NCBI RefSeq assembly: GCF_001856665.1
Contig: NZ_CP017781.1
Coordinates: 2,327,501-2,391,500 of the forward strand
Length of the DNA stretch: 64,000 nt
From: Rhodobacter xanthinilyticus
GTDB taxonomy: Bacteria > Pseudomonadota > Alphaproteobacteria > Rhodobacterales > Rhodobacteraceae
Reading direction: 5' to 3'
Shown here piece by piece: positions 35,122-43,585 of the stretch (the stretch's first letter is position 1; each line of letters starts with the position of its first letter). The position numbers and the translations under genes were made by a program. The notes beneath the pieces are model-generated. The model saw nothing but the letters and a program-made list of their open reading frames with translations, was not told the DNA's origin and did no database searches.

Positions 35122-35967
35122 TCATCGCGCCCGTTGCGACGGGTGCCAGAAGGTGACGAGCCTTTCGAGCAGGGCCATCGCCCCGAAGAACCCCGAGCCC
35201 GCGAGCGCCGCCACCGCAATCTCCGACCAGACGAGCGGCATATCAAGCTGCCCGACGGCGGTCGAAATCCGAAAGCCCATGCCGCGCGTCGGGCTGCCGA
35301 AAAATTCGGCAACGATCGCCCCGATCAGCGCGAGCGTGGTGGCGATCTTCAAGCCGTTGAAGAGAAACGGCATCGCCGCCGGCAGGCGCAGCTTGAACAG
35401 CGTGTCGCGGTAGCTGGCCGAATAGGTCTTCATCAGGTCGCGCTGCAAATGATCGGTGGCTTTCAGCCCCGCGACCATGTTCACCAGCACCGGGAAGAAC
35501 ACCATCAAGACCACCACCGCCGCCTTCGACTGCCAATCGAAACCGAACCACATCACCAGAATCGGCGCGATGCCGACGATCGGCAGGGCGGCGACGAAAT
35601 TGCCCACCGGCATCAGGCCGCGCTGCAGGAATGGCGAGCGGTCGATCACGATCGCGGTCACGATCGCCGCGCCGCAACCGAGGAGATAGCCCGCAAGCGC
35701 GCCCTTCAGGATCGTCTGGGCGAAATCGCCCCACAGGAGCGCCGTGCTTTGCGCAAAGCGCGCGACGATGGCCGAGGGCGCGGGCAGGATCACCGGGCTG
35801 ATCGCAAAGCCCGCGACCACCCCCTCCCACAGGACGAGCAGCGTCACCCCGAAGAGCGCCGGCACGAAGAGCTGCGCCCAGCGCCTGTGCGAGAACCGCG
35901 CCGCGAGCCAGCTGTTGAAAAGGCTCGCACCGAGCCAGAACGCGAGGGCAAACATCAGGAGTTTCAT
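35122..35967 (-). CDS. ABC transporter permease, pyd cluster
   Basis: 281 residues, about six membrane helices, BPD_transp_1 type as in SsuC/ThiX permeases. The EAA loop is visible in LMKTYSASYRDTLFKLRLP. Its start overlaps the stop of the other permease by four bases (ATGA), indicating coupled translation and a heterodimeric channel. Role inferred from neighbours: import of a pyrimidine-type compound. Confidence 0.9.
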   Translation of the reverse strand: MKLLMFALAFWLGASLFNSWLAARFSHRRWAQLFVPALFGVTLLVLWEGVVAGFAISPVILPAPSAIVARFAQSTALLWGDFAQTILKGALAGYLLGCGAAIVTAIVIDRSPFLQRGLMPVGNFVAALPIVGIAPILVMWFGFDWQSKAAVVVLMVFFPVLVNMVAGLKATDHLQRDLMKTYSASYRDTLFKLRLPAAMPFLFNGLKIATTLALIGAIVAEFFGSPTRGMGFRISTAVGQLDMPLVWSEIAVAALAGSGFFGAMALLERLVTFWHPSQRAR

Positions 35968-36827
35968 GCCGCCATCCCCATCTTGCGCAGGACCACCCGC
36001 TCGATCGCGCCGACCGCGACCACGAGCCCCGCCGCGAGCGTGGCGGCGGCGAAAAGCGCGGCCCAGATCTGGATCGTCTGGCCGTAATAGCTCCCCGAAA
36101 GGAGCCGCGCGCCGAGGCCCTGGGTCGCGCCCGCAGGCAGCTCGGCCACGATCGTGCCGACCAGCGCCGCCGCGATGCCGACCTTCAGCGAGGCGAAGAG
36201 ATAGGGCATCGAAGAGGGCAGGCGCAGCTTCCAGAAAGTCTCGGCCCGGTTGGCGTTATAGGTGCGCATCAGGTCGAGCTGCATCGCATCGGGGGCGCGC
36301 AGGCCCTTCACCATGCCGACGAGCACCGGGAAGAAGCTGAGGTAAGCCGCGATGATCGCCTTCGGAAGCAGCCCCTTGATGCCGAGCGAGGCCAGCACCA
36401 CGATCACCATCGGCGCAATCGCAAGGATCGGGATCGTCTGGCTCGCGATCGCCCAGGGCATCACCGACATGTCCATCGCGCGCGAATGCACGATGCCGAT
36501 GGCGAGCAGGAGCCCCGCCGCCGCGCCGAGCGCAAAGCCCGCCAGCGTCGCCGACAGCGTCACCCAGCCGTGGAAGACGAGGCTGCGCTTCGAGGTGATC
36601 TTCTGCCCCGCGACGCCCTGCCAAAGCCCCTTGGCCACCTGATGCGGCGCCGGCAGCACCGGGCGCTCCTGCGCCATGGTCTCGCGCAGAAGCTGGCTCG
36701 TGCTGACCTCGGCGCCCGCGCGCGCGGCCTGATCATAGACCCATTTCGCGTTCATCTTCACCGCCGCGCCATACCAGATCACCAGGATCGCGGCGACAAC
36801 GGTCAGGATCGGTCCCAGATTTCGCAT
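35964..36827 (-). CDS. ABC transporter permease, pyd cluster
   Basis: 287 residues from the ATG at 36827 (GGGAGGTAAGGGG before it). Membrane helices follow an 80-residue periplasmic segment after the first helix (AKWVYDQAARAGAEVSTSQ). The EAA loop reads DLMRTYNANRAETFWKLRLP, closely matching that of the partner permease. Four-base overlap with the next gene. It lies four bases after a periplasmic protein gene. Confidence 0.9.
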   Translation of the reverse strand: MRNLGPILTVVAAILVIWYGAAVKMNAKWVYDQAARAGAEVSTSQLLRETMAQERPVLPAPHQVAKGLWQGVAGQKITSKRSLVFHGWVTLSATLAGFALGAAAGLLLAIGIVHSRAMDMSVMPWAIASQTIPILAIAPMVIVVLASLGIKGLLPKAIIAAYLSFFPVLVGMVKGLRAPDAMQLDLMRTYNANRAETFWKLRLPSSMPYLFASLKVGIAAALVGTIVAELPAGATQGLGARLLSGSYYGQTIQIWAALFAAATLAAGLVVAVGAIERVVLRKMGMAA

Positions 36828-36831
36828 CCCC

Positions 36832-37353
36832 TTACCTCCCGAGCCGATAGGTCGGCGCAAGCTCTCGGCCGCGGCCCGTCGCGCGGTCCCGGACCGTGGC
36901 CACAACCGCCGCCGTGCCGAGAGGATCCTCGGCGTCATTGACGAAAACAAACGTGAAATCAATCGGCTGGAAATCCGCCGCGCCATCGGCCAGGCGGCCG
37001 TGGTAGCAGGGCACCGCCGCGCCCTGATAGGCGGAGGCGGTGCCCTCCGCATCGTAAAAGCGCGCCGCACAGGTCAGATCGAGCGCGCGATCCGCCGCGC
37101 CCTCGGCGGCACGGAACTCGAGCGCGAGATGCAGCTTCTCGCCCGGGCGCGCGGTCTGGGCCAGCCCGCCCTGAGCATCAAGGAGGCGCGCGCGCACCGA
37201 CATGTCAGCACCGAGCTTCAGCCAGACCTCGGGCTGCGGCGGCGTGGCGCCAAGGCCATAGGCCTGCTCGAGGGTCTCCGCCCCGGCCGGCGCCCCCAGG
37301 ATGAGCACGCCCAGAAGCGGGAGCGCGGCCCGTGCGGCGCCCTTACGCATCAT
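36832..37353 (-). CDS. Periplasmic protein inserted in ABC transporter operon
   Basis: 173 residues from the ATG at 37353. A clear signal peptide (MMRKGAARAALPLLGVLILG, cleavage after APAGA) leads to a mature domain of 145 residues, beta-rich, with KLHLALEFRAAEG, two cysteines (DLTCAARF, AVPCYHGRL) and FQPIDFTFVFVND. I do not recognise the family. The start lies inside the end of the ATPase gene and the stop is four bases before a permease, so it belongs to the transporter operon and may be an accessory component. Confidence 0.8.
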   Translation of the reverse strand: MMRKGAARAALPLLGVLILGAPAGAETLEQAYGLGATPPQPEVWLKLGADMSVRARLLDAQGGLAQTARPGEKLHLALEFRAAEGAADRALDLTCAARFYDAEGTASAYQGAAVPCYHGRLADGAADFQPIDFTFVFVNDAEDPLGTAAVVATVRDRATGRGRELAPTYRLGR

Positions 37354-38128
37354 AGGCATGCCCCGCCCGCAGCCCCTCGCGCACCCGATGCGCGATCTCG
37401 AGAAACTCCGGCGTGTCGCGGATCTCGAGCGGGCGCGCGCCGCGCGGCAACGGGCTTTCGATGACATCGGTGATCCGCCCGGGGCGCGGGCTCATCACGA
37501 CGATCTTGGTCGAGAGATAGACCGCCTCGGGGATCGAATGGGTGACGAAGCCGATCGTCTTGCCGGTCGCCGACCAGAGCTTGAGGAGCTCCTCGTTGAG
37601 CTTGTCGCGCACGATCTCGTCGAGCGCCCCGAAGGGCTCGTCCATGAGCAGGATATCGGCGTCGAAGGCGAGCGCCCGCGCGATCGAGGCGCGCTGCTGC
37701 ATCCCCCCCGAAAGCTGCCAGGGATATTTCTTGCCAAAGCCCTCGAGGTCGACCAGCGAGAGCACTTTTGCAACACGCTCCTCCTGTTCGGCCTTGGTAA
37801 AGCCCATGATTTCGAGCGGAAGTTTCACATTTCCCGCAATCGTGCGCCAGGGGTAGAGGCCGGCCGCCTGGAACACATAGCCATAGCTGCGCGCCTTGCG
37901 CGCGGCTTCGGCGCTCATCGAATTGACCTTGAGATCACCCCCCGTCGGCGTCTCGAGCGCCGCGATACAGCGCAGAAACGTCGTCTTGCCACAGCCCGAG
38001 GGCCCGATGAACGAGACGAAATCGCCCCGCTCCACCGTCAGGTTGACATCCTTGAGCGCGTGAACCGGCCCGTCACGGGTCTCGAAAATCAGGTTCACGT
38101 CTTTGGCTTCGATCACGGGCGCGCGCAT
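37343..38128 (-). CDS. ABC transporter ATP-binding protein, pyd cluster
   Basis: 261 residues, SsuB/TauB-type. Walker A GPSGCGKTT, Q-loop VFQAAGLYPW, signature LSGGMQQR, Walker B ILLMDEPFGALD and switch His in VTHSIPEAV are all present. It drives the importer made by the two following permeases. First gene of the transporter part of the cluster; the dihydropyrimidinase gene ends 70 bases upstream. Confidence 0.93.
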   Translation of the reverse strand: MRAPVIEAKDVNLIFETRDGPVHALKDVNLTVERGDFVSFIGPSGCGKTTFLRCIAALETPTGGDLKVNSMSAEAARKARSYGYVFQAAGLYPWRTIAGNVKLPLEIMGFTKAEQEERVAKVLSLVDLEGFGKKYPWQLSGGMQQRASIARALAFDADILLMDEPFGALDEIVRDKLNEELLKLWSATGKTIGFVTHSIPEAVYLSTKIVVMSPRPGRITDVIESPLPRGARPLEIRDTPEFLEIAHRVREGLRAGHAYDA

Positions 38129-38167
38129 ATTTTCTTTCTTGTCAGTTGGTTGCAGGCCAAAGTTAAG

Positions 38168-38190
38168 GTGCGGCGAGCGGCTCGCCGCAC
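38168..38190. terminator. Hairpin between dihydropyrimidinase and transporter genes
   Basis: GTGCGGCGAG / CTCGCCGCAC, ten perfect pairs with a three-base loop, and no strong T-run. It may lower transcription into the transporter genes or stabilise the upstream mRNA. Confidence 0.45.
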
Positions 38191-38197
38191 GCCCGGC

Positions 38198-39652
38198 TCA
38201 GACCCCGGTCACCGGGATCCCCGCCCGCGCCACCGGCCGCGGCGCGGTCAGCTCTTTCCACGTCGAGAGCGCACGGCCCACCGGCGTGCCCGGCGCGCGC
38301 GCGACAAATTCGCCATGCCCCTCCGGCCCGGTGATCGCGCCTTCGGAGAAGACCACCTCGCCCCGCGAGAGCGTGTAGCGCGGCAGCCCCGTCACCTCTT
38401 TACCCTCGAAGACGTTGTAATCAATCGAAGATTGTTGCGACGCGGCGGAAATCACCTTGCGCGCCTTCGGATCCCAGACGATCAGATCGGCATCCGCCCC
38501 CACCAGAACCGCCCCCTTCTTGGGATACATGTTCATGATCTTCGCGATATTGGTCGAGGTCACCGCGACAAATTCGTTCATCGTGATCCGCCCGGTGTTG
38601 ACGCCCGCGCTCCAGAGCATCGGCAGCCGGTCCTCGAGCCCGCCGGTGCCGTTCGGGATCTTGGTGAAATCGCCCAGCCCGAAGCGCTTCTGATCGGTGG
38701 TGAAGGCGCAATGGTCGGTCGCCACACAGCTCAGACTGCCCGACGAGAGCCCCGCCCAGAGGCTGTCCTGATGCATCTTGTTGCGAAACGGCGGGCTCAT
38801 CACGCGCCGCGCCGCATGGTCCCAATCGGCGTTGAAATATTCGCTCTCATCGAGCGTCAGATGCTGGATCAGCGGCTCGCCATAGACCCGCTTGCCCTGC
38901 ATCCGCGCCCGCCGGATCGCCTCATGCGCCTCCTCGCAGGAGGTATGCACGACATAGAGCGGCACCCCCGCCATATCGGCGATCATGATCGCGCGGTTGG
39001 TGGCCTCGCCCTCGACCTGGCTCGGGCGCGAATAGGCATGCGCCTCGGGGCCGGTATTGCCCTCCGCCAGGAGCTTGGCCGACATTTCCGCCACGATATC
39101 GCCGTTCTCGGCATGCACCATCGGGATCGCGCCGAGCTCCGCACAGCGCTTGAACGAGGCGAACATCTCGTCGTCGTTCACCATCAGCGCGCCCTTGTAG
39201 GCCATGAAATGCTTGAACGAATTGATCCCGCGCTCGGTGACGAGCTTCATCTCGCCAAACACCTGCTCGCCCCACCAGGTCACCGCCATGTGAAACGAAT
39301 AATCGCAATGCGCCCGCCCGGCCTTGTTGTCCCACATCTTGAGCGCATCCATCAGCCCCTGCCCCGGGCTCGGCAGCGCGAAATCGATCACCATCGTCGT
39401 GCCGCCCGCCAAAGCCGCGCGCGTGCCGCTCTCGAAATCATCGGCCGAATAGGTGCCCATGAACGGCATCTCGAGATGGGTATGCGGGTCGATGCCGCCG
39501 GGCATCACATAACACCCCGTCGCGTCAATCACCCGATCGCCCTTCAGATCGGGCCCGATCGCGATGATCTGCCCCCCCTCGATCAGCACATCCGCCTTGT
39601 AGGTCAGATCCGCCGTCACGATCGTCCCGTTCTTGATGACCTTGCTCGCCAT
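38198..39652 (-). CDS. hydA: Dihydropyrimidinase
   Basis: 484 residues. It opens dihydrouracil or dihydrothymine to the carbamoyl-beta-amino acid, step two of reductive pyrimidine degradation. Metal ligands are visible: DPHTHLEMPF (His-x-His), the carbamylated Lys in FMAYKGALMVND, His in VVHTSCEEAHE region and Asp in CVATDHCAF. The N-terminus VIKNGTIVTADL is typical. Its neighbours are the amidohydrolase of step three and, further on, PreTA of step one. An intergenic repeat lies 20 bases upstream. Confidence 0.96.
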   Translation of the reverse strand: MASKVIKNGTIVTADLTYKADVLIEGGQIIAIGPDLKGDRVIDATGCYVMPGGIDPHTHLEMPFMGTYSADDFESGTRAALAGGTTMVIDFALPSPGQGLMDALKMWDNKAGRAHCDYSFHMAVTWWGEQVFGEMKLVTERGINSFKHFMAYKGALMVNDDEMFASFKRCAELGAIPMVHAENGDIVAEMSAKLLAEGNTGPEAHAYSRPSQVEGEATNRAIMIADMAGVPLYVVHTSCEEAHEAIRRARMQGKRVYGEPLIQHLTLDESEYFNADWDHAARRVMSPPFRNKMHQDSLWAGLSSGSLSCVATDHCAFTTDQKRFGLGDFTKIPNGTGGLEDRLPMLWSAGVNTGRITMNEFVAVTSTNIAKIMNMYPKKGAVLVGADADLIVWDPKARKVISAASQQSSIDYNVFEGKEVTGLPRYTLSRGEVVFSEGAITGPEGHGEFVARAPGTPVGRALSTWKELTAPRPVARAGIPVTGV

Positions 39653-39673
39653 TTTGAAATCTCCTCAGGCTTT

Positions 39674-39720
39674 CATCTTGCCCAAAATATCCCGGGGGTC
39701 CGGGGGCGGCGCCCCCGGCC
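39674..39720. repeat. Dispersed GC-rich intergenic repeat
   Basis: CATCTTGCCCAAAATATCCC plus GGGGG, followed by CCGGGGGC-GGC-GCCCCCGG, a strong hairpin. The head differs from the copy at 5221 by one base. It lies between the amidohydrolase and dihydropyrimidinase genes. Confidence 0.7.
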
Positions 39721-39727
39721 GCTTGCC

Positions 39728-40978
39728 TCAGCGCACAACCTCTGCCGTCTCGAGCACCGCATGGAGCAGCACATCCGCCCCCGCCGCCGCCCATTCGGGC
39801 GAAATCTCCTCGGCCTCGTTATGCGACAGCCCCCCCACACAGGGGCACATGATCATCGTCGTCGGCGCCACTTTCGCCGCCCAGCACGCATCATGCCCCG
39901 CGCCCGAGATGATATCCATATGGCTCAGCCCGAGCTTCTCGGCCGCGCCGCGCACCCGCGCGACGAGCTCGGGCGCGAAGGTCACCGGGTCGAAATGCCC
40001 GACCCGCTCGACCGAACACCCCACCCCGAGCTCCTCACAGATCGCCGCCGCCCGCGCCTCGACCGCATCGCGCATCCCGTCGAGCTTGGCCTGATCGGGC
40101 GAGCGGATATCGACGGTGAACACCACCTTGCCCGGCAGCACGTTGCGCGAATTGGGGGTGAATTTCACCTGCCCCACGCCGCCCACCGCGCCCGGCTGCG
40201 CCGCCATCGCGACCTCCTGCACCATCTCGAAGATCCGCGCCATCGCCAGACCCGCATTGACCCGCATCGCCATCGGCGTCGAGCCGGTATGGGCCTCCTT
40301 GCCGGTCAGCGTGAATTCGAGCCACCACAGCCCCTGACAATGGGTCACCACCCCGATCGTCTTCTCCTCGGCCTCGAGGATCGGCCCCTGCTCGATGTGA
40401 TATTCGAAATAGGCGTGCATCTTGCGCGCGCCGACCTCCTCGGGGCCCTTCCAGCCGATCCGCTCGAGCTCGGCGCCATAGCTCAGCCCCTCGAGATCCT
40501 GCCGCGCATAGGCGTAATCGAGGTCGATCTCGCCCGCGAACACCCCCGAGGCGAGCATCGCCGGCGCAAACCGCGCGCCCTCCTCATTGGCCCAGTTGGT
40601 CAGCACGATCGGATGGCGGGTCTTGATGCCCAGATCGTTCATCGTGCGGATCGCCTCGAGCCCGCCGAGCACCCCCAGCACGCCGTCATATTTGCCGCCC
40701 GTCGGCTGGGTGTCGAGGTGGCTGCCGATATAGACCGGCAGCGCGTCGGGATCCTCGCCCGCACGGGTGGCGAACATCGTGCCCATCTTGTCGACGCCCA
40801 TCACCATCCCCGCCGCCTCGCACCAGCTCTGAAAGAGCGCGCGCCCCGCGGCATCCTCGTCGGTCAGCGTCTGGCGGTTGTTGCCCCCCGCGACGCCCGG
40901 GCCGATCTTGGCCATCTCCATCAGGCTGTCCCACAGGCGTGCGGAATTGATACGGAGGTTTTCTCCGGGTGCGGACAT
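39728..40978 (-). CDS. pydC: M20-family carbamoyl amidohydrolase (beta-ureidopropionase type)
   Basis: 416 residues. Zn-dependent hydantoinase/carbamoylase family. Metal-binding motifs: GSHLDTQPTGGKYDG, NWANEEGARF and the late His of GGLSHNEAEEIS. In this cluster it most likely converts N-carbamoyl-beta-alanine to beta-alanine, CO2 and ammonia, completing uracil breakdown. The same family includes allantoate amidohydrolases, and none is found in the urate island of this window, so a dual role is possible. First gene of the leftward pyd operon; RutR-type operators stand upstream. Confidence 0.9.
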   Translation of the reverse strand: MSAPGENLRINSARLWDSLMEMAKIGPGVAGGNNRQTLTDEDAAGRALFQSWCEAAGMVMGVDKMGTMFATRAGEDPDALPVYIGSHLDTQPTGGKYDGVLGVLGGLEAIRTMNDLGIKTRHPIVLTNWANEEGARFAPAMLASGVFAGEIDLDYAYARQDLEGLSYGAELERIGWKGPEEVGARKMHAYFEYHIEQGPILEAEEKTIGVVTHCQGLWWLEFTLTGKEAHTGSTPMAMRVNAGLAMARIFEMVQEVAMAAQPGAVGGVGQVKFTPNSRNVLPGKVVFTVDIRSPDQAKLDGMRDAVEARAAAICEELGVGCSVERVGHFDPVTFAPELVARVRGAAEKLGLSHMDIISGAGHDACWAAKVAPTTMIMCPCVGGLSHNEAEEISPEWAAAGADVLLHAVLETAEVVR

Positions 40979-41036
40979 CGGCTTATCTCCCTGTCGGCTG
41001 CGGGGCGCTTGCGGCCCTCTTGCGACGAATCTTGTT

Positions 41037-41052
41037 CTGACCGTATGGTCAG
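41037..41052. promoter_or_regulatory. RutR-type operator 1 (pyd side)
   Basis: CTGACCGTATGGTCAG fits the TGACC-N4-GGTCA core of the E. coli RutR site (TTGACCA-NN-TGGTCAA). It is one of two sites in the 129-base region between the divergent pydC-like and rutR-like genes. Confidence 0.8.
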
Positions 41053-41069
41053 GTTCAGGGCACCATGAC

Positions 41070-41085
41070 CTGACCATACGGTCAA
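41070..41085. promoter_or_regulatory. RutR-type operator 2 (regulator side)
   Basis: CTGACCATACGGTCAA, the same core as operator 1, 33 bp away centre to centre, about three helical turns, so two dimers could sit on one face of the DNA. Confidence 0.8.
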
Positions 41086-41107
41086 CAAAATTCCGAAAGG
41101 CCGCGCG

Positions 41108-41761
41108 GTGAAAGACGAGACGACAGGCAGTCGCACAAAAAACGGGCACTCGCGCGCCGCGACCCGCCGCGCCAATGAGGCTGCGATCCTGAAAGCGGCG
41201 GAAACCGTCTTCGCCGAGGCCGGCTATGGCGGCGCCACGATGCAGTTGATCGCCGATATGGCGGGCCTGCCGAAGGCCAATCTGCATTATTACTTCGCCA
41301 CCAAGGAGGCGCTTTACCGCGCGGTCGTCGAGCGGATCTTCAAGATCTGGCTGAAGGCGGCGAATGTGATGGATGATGCGGCGGGCCCGGCCGAGGGGAT
41401 CGGCGCCTATATCGAGGCCAAGATGGAGATCTCGCGCCGCCATCCGAACGGCTCGAAGGTCTGGGCCTCGGAGGTGATGCATGGCGCGCCGGTGGTGCAA
41501 GATTACCTCGAGACGACGCTGCGGGAGTGGACCGCGGGGCGCTCGGCGGTGATCGAACGCTGGATCGCCGAGGGCAAGATGGCGCCGGTCGAGCCCGCGC
41601 ATCTGCTCTACATGCTCTGGGCCACGACCCAGCATTACGCCGATTTCAACCACCAGATCGAGGTCTTGAACGGCGGGCCGCTGAGCCCGGCGGCCTGGCA
41701 GGCGGCCAAGACCAGCGTCAAGGAGATCATCCTGCGCGGGATCGGCGTCGATCCGGCCTGA
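41108..41761 (+). CDS. rutR: TetR-family regulator, RutR-like
   Basis: 217 residues from a GTG (GAAAGG eight bases before). N-terminal TetR helix-turn-helix: ILKAAETVFAEAGYGGATM, then LPKANLHYYFATKEALY. The ligand domain matches RutR (TetR_C_13), with EVMHGAPVVQDYLET and LLYMLWATTQHYADF. In E. coli RutR senses uracil and thymine. Being divergent from pyrimidine-degradation genes with two RutR-type operators between them makes it the likely local repressor, probably self-regulated. Confidence 0.9.
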   Translation: MKDETTGSRTKNGHSRAATRRANEAAILKAAETVFAEAGYGGATMQLIADMAGLPKANLHYYFATKEALYRAVVERIFKIWLKAANVMDDAAGPAEGIGAYIEAKMEISRRHPNGSKVWASEVMHGAPVVQDYLETTLREWTAGRSAVIERWIAEGKMAPVEPAHLLYMLWATTQHYADFNHQIEVLNGGPLSPAAWQAAKTSVKEIILRGIGVDPA

Positions 41762-42613
41762 TCAGGGCTGGGCGGGCGGCGCGGCGGGCGGCACCGCGGC
41801 GGGCGGCGCCGGCGGCCCCGCCGGGCTCAGATCGGGCGGCGCGATGGTCAGCATCGGCACCATCCCGTCGCCGCTCGTCGCGGGCAGATCGGTCGCCATG
41901 TCCTCGGCGCGCAGGACCGGCCCCGCCCCCGCCTCGCCGATCACCGAGCCCTCGGGCGGCAAGGCCTCGGGCGCGGCGGCGAGCGCGGCCCCCTCGGCCC
42001 CCTGATCCGAGCAGACATAGACCGCGCCGCCCACCGCCACCGCCGTGACCGCCACCGCCGCCAGCCCCGCCGGGCTGAGCCCCAGAACCGCGCTCGCGCC
42101 CATGTCGCGCAACTTGGCACCGAGCCGCGCCCCCTGCCCCTCGATCACCACCGCGCCGACCGGGTTGGCGCTGACCTGCGCCTCGGCCTCGCGCGCGATG
42201 CCGCTCGCATTGCCCATGATCCGCCCCGCCGCCGCGGCCGAGCCGTTCACCCGCTCGCAAAAGCTGCGCGAGGGCGCGCGGCAATGGCCCCAAGGATCGC
42301 GCGCGCCCGTCGCATAGCCGAGATAGGTGCCCGCCTTTTCATCCCATTGCAGACAGAACGGCGCGCGCCCCGCGTCATCGAGCTCGGGCGTGAGCGCGCG
42401 CAGCGTCACCAGCCCCGGGCAATCGACGCCCTTCTTGCCGCCCAAGACCTTCTCGCGCAGCGACCGGCTGCCCCGCAGCGCCTCGTTTTGCGGGTCATAA
42501 GCGAAGCCAACCGCCTCGCCGCGCAGCGAGGTGGTGCAGCGCACCAGCTCGGCACGCGCGGGAAGCGCGGCGAGCAGGCCAAGGCCGAGAAGCGGAAGCA
42601 GGGTCAGGCGCAT
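41762..42613 (-). CDS. Exported hypothetical protein with C-terminal membrane helix
   Basis: 283 residues. Signal peptide (MRLTLLPLLGLGLLAALPARA) then a Cys-containing domain (LVRCTTSLRGEAVGFAYD, VDCPGLVTL, PFCLQWDE, WGHCRAP, SFCERVNG). A helix LAAVAVTAVAVGGAVYVC follows at about residue 190, and the C-terminus is an Ala/Pro-rich tail. No family that I know. It directly abuts the stop of the RutR-like gene and is divergent from the second TetR gene, so it may be a target of the operator between them. Confidence 0.75.
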   Translation of the reverse strand: MRLTLLPLLGLGLLAALPARAELVRCTTSLRGEAVGFAYDPQNEALRGSRSLREKVLGGKKGVDCPGLVTLRALTPELDDAGRAPFCLQWDEKAGTYLGYATGARDPWGHCRAPSRSFCERVNGSAAAAGRIMGNASGIAREAEAQVSANPVGAVVIEGQGARLGAKLRDMGASAVLGLSPAGLAAVAVTAVAVGGAVYVCSDQGAEGAALAAAPEALPPEGSVIGEAGAGPVLRAEDMATDLPATSGDGMVPMLTIAPPDLSPAGPPAPPAAVPPAAPPAQP

Positions 42614-42728
42614 CGGGTCTCCGGGGTTTTGGCCAGTTTAACCGCCGCGCGCGCGGGCGCGAAATGACGCTTTGGTGTGCAGCGCGCCGCCGCCGCCCGC
42701 GCCGGGGCGACAAAAGCGGCGATCTGAT

Positions 42729-42744
42729 TTGACCTTTCGGTCAG
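42729..42744. promoter_or_regulatory. RutR-type operator at second TetR promoter
   Basis: TTGACCTTTCGGTCAG has the TGACC-N4-GGTCA core. It overlaps a candidate -35 box (TTGACC) which, 17 bases on, has CTATCC as -10, pointing at the TetR gene at 42854. Position suggests autorepression and possible control by the first RutR-like protein. Confidence 0.75.
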
Positions 42745-42853
42745 GAACGGCCTATCCAGAGACAAGAGCCGCCAAAACCTGCGATTTGCGGCGCGGCGCG
42801 CGTTGATCGGCCGGGGGGGCTGCGCTATAGGCCCCGCAATTGGAGGACGCAAT

Positions 42854-43474
42854 TTGACCGAAGCCACGCCCCCGCGCCCGCAGACCCGGATCCAGCGCCG
42901 CAACACCGAAGCGATCCTCGAGGCCGCGCTCGAAGTGTTTTCCGCGCAAGGCTTCCGCGGCGCGACGCTCGACCAGATCGCGCAGGCCGCGGGGCTCTCG
43001 AAGCCGAACCTGCTCTATTATTTCCCCTCGAAAGAGGCGATCCATGTGGCGCTGCTCGAGGGGCTGATGGATATCTGGCTCGCGCCGCTGCGCGCGATGG
43101 ACCCGGCGGGCGAGCCGAAGGCCGAGATCATGGGCTACATGCGCCGCAAGCTCGAGATGAGCCGCGAGATGCCGCGCGAGAGCCGGCTTTTCGCCAATGA
43201 GGTGCTGCAGGGCGCGCCGCGGTTCATCGAGGGGATCGAGGGCGATCTGAAGACGCTCGTCGATGACAAGGCGGCGGTGATCGGCGCCTGGGCGGCGGCG
43301 GGCAAGATCGCGCCGGTCGACCCCTATCACCTGATCTTCTCGATCTGGGCGCTGACCCAGCATTACGCCGATTTCGACGTGCAGGTGCGCGCGGTTCTGG
43401 GCCCGGGGCGCGCCCCCTTCGCCGAGGCCGAGCGCTTTCTCGAGACGCTGTTCGAGCGGCTCCTCGCGCCCTGA
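42854..43474 (+). CDS. TetR-family regulator, second RutR-like paralogue
   Basis: 206 residues from TTG at 42854, with a perfect GGAGG seven bases upstream; a longer start at 42803 lacks one. It is clearly a paralogue of the RutR-like protein: ILEAALEVFSAQGFRGATL, LSKPNLLYYFPSKEAIH, EVLQGAPRFIEGI and LIFSIWALTQHYADFDVQV line up along the length. Both have a neighbouring TGACC-N4-GGTCA operator. Its ligand and targets are unknown; PreTA downstream or the divergent exported protein are candidates. Confidence 0.9.
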   Translation: MTEATPPRPQTRIQRRNTEAILEAALEVFSAQGFRGATLDQIAQAAGLSKPNLLYYFPSKEAIHVALLEGLMDIWLAPLRAMDPAGEPKAEIMGYMRRKLEMSREMPRESRLFANEVLQGAPRFIEGIEGDLKTLVDDKAAVIGAWAAAGKIAPVDPYHLIFSIWALTQHYADFDVQVRAVLGPGRAPFAEAERFLETLFERLLAP

Positions 43475-43585
43475 GGCCCCGCGCCGTTAACCCTTTGCCG
43501 AGAATCCCGGGGAGATTCACGCTTGAGTAACCTCGGGCGCGCAGAATCGTCCATGGTGGGGGTGTTGAGTGCGAGGAGTGTGGGG

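Noticed and set aside
37301-41068. A 1255-codon open frame on the plus strand, antisense to the pyd operon
   Set aside because: It runs across six well-supported minus-strand genes; it is a shadow created by very high GC at third positions, and its translation is Arg/His/Asp-rich with no domain.
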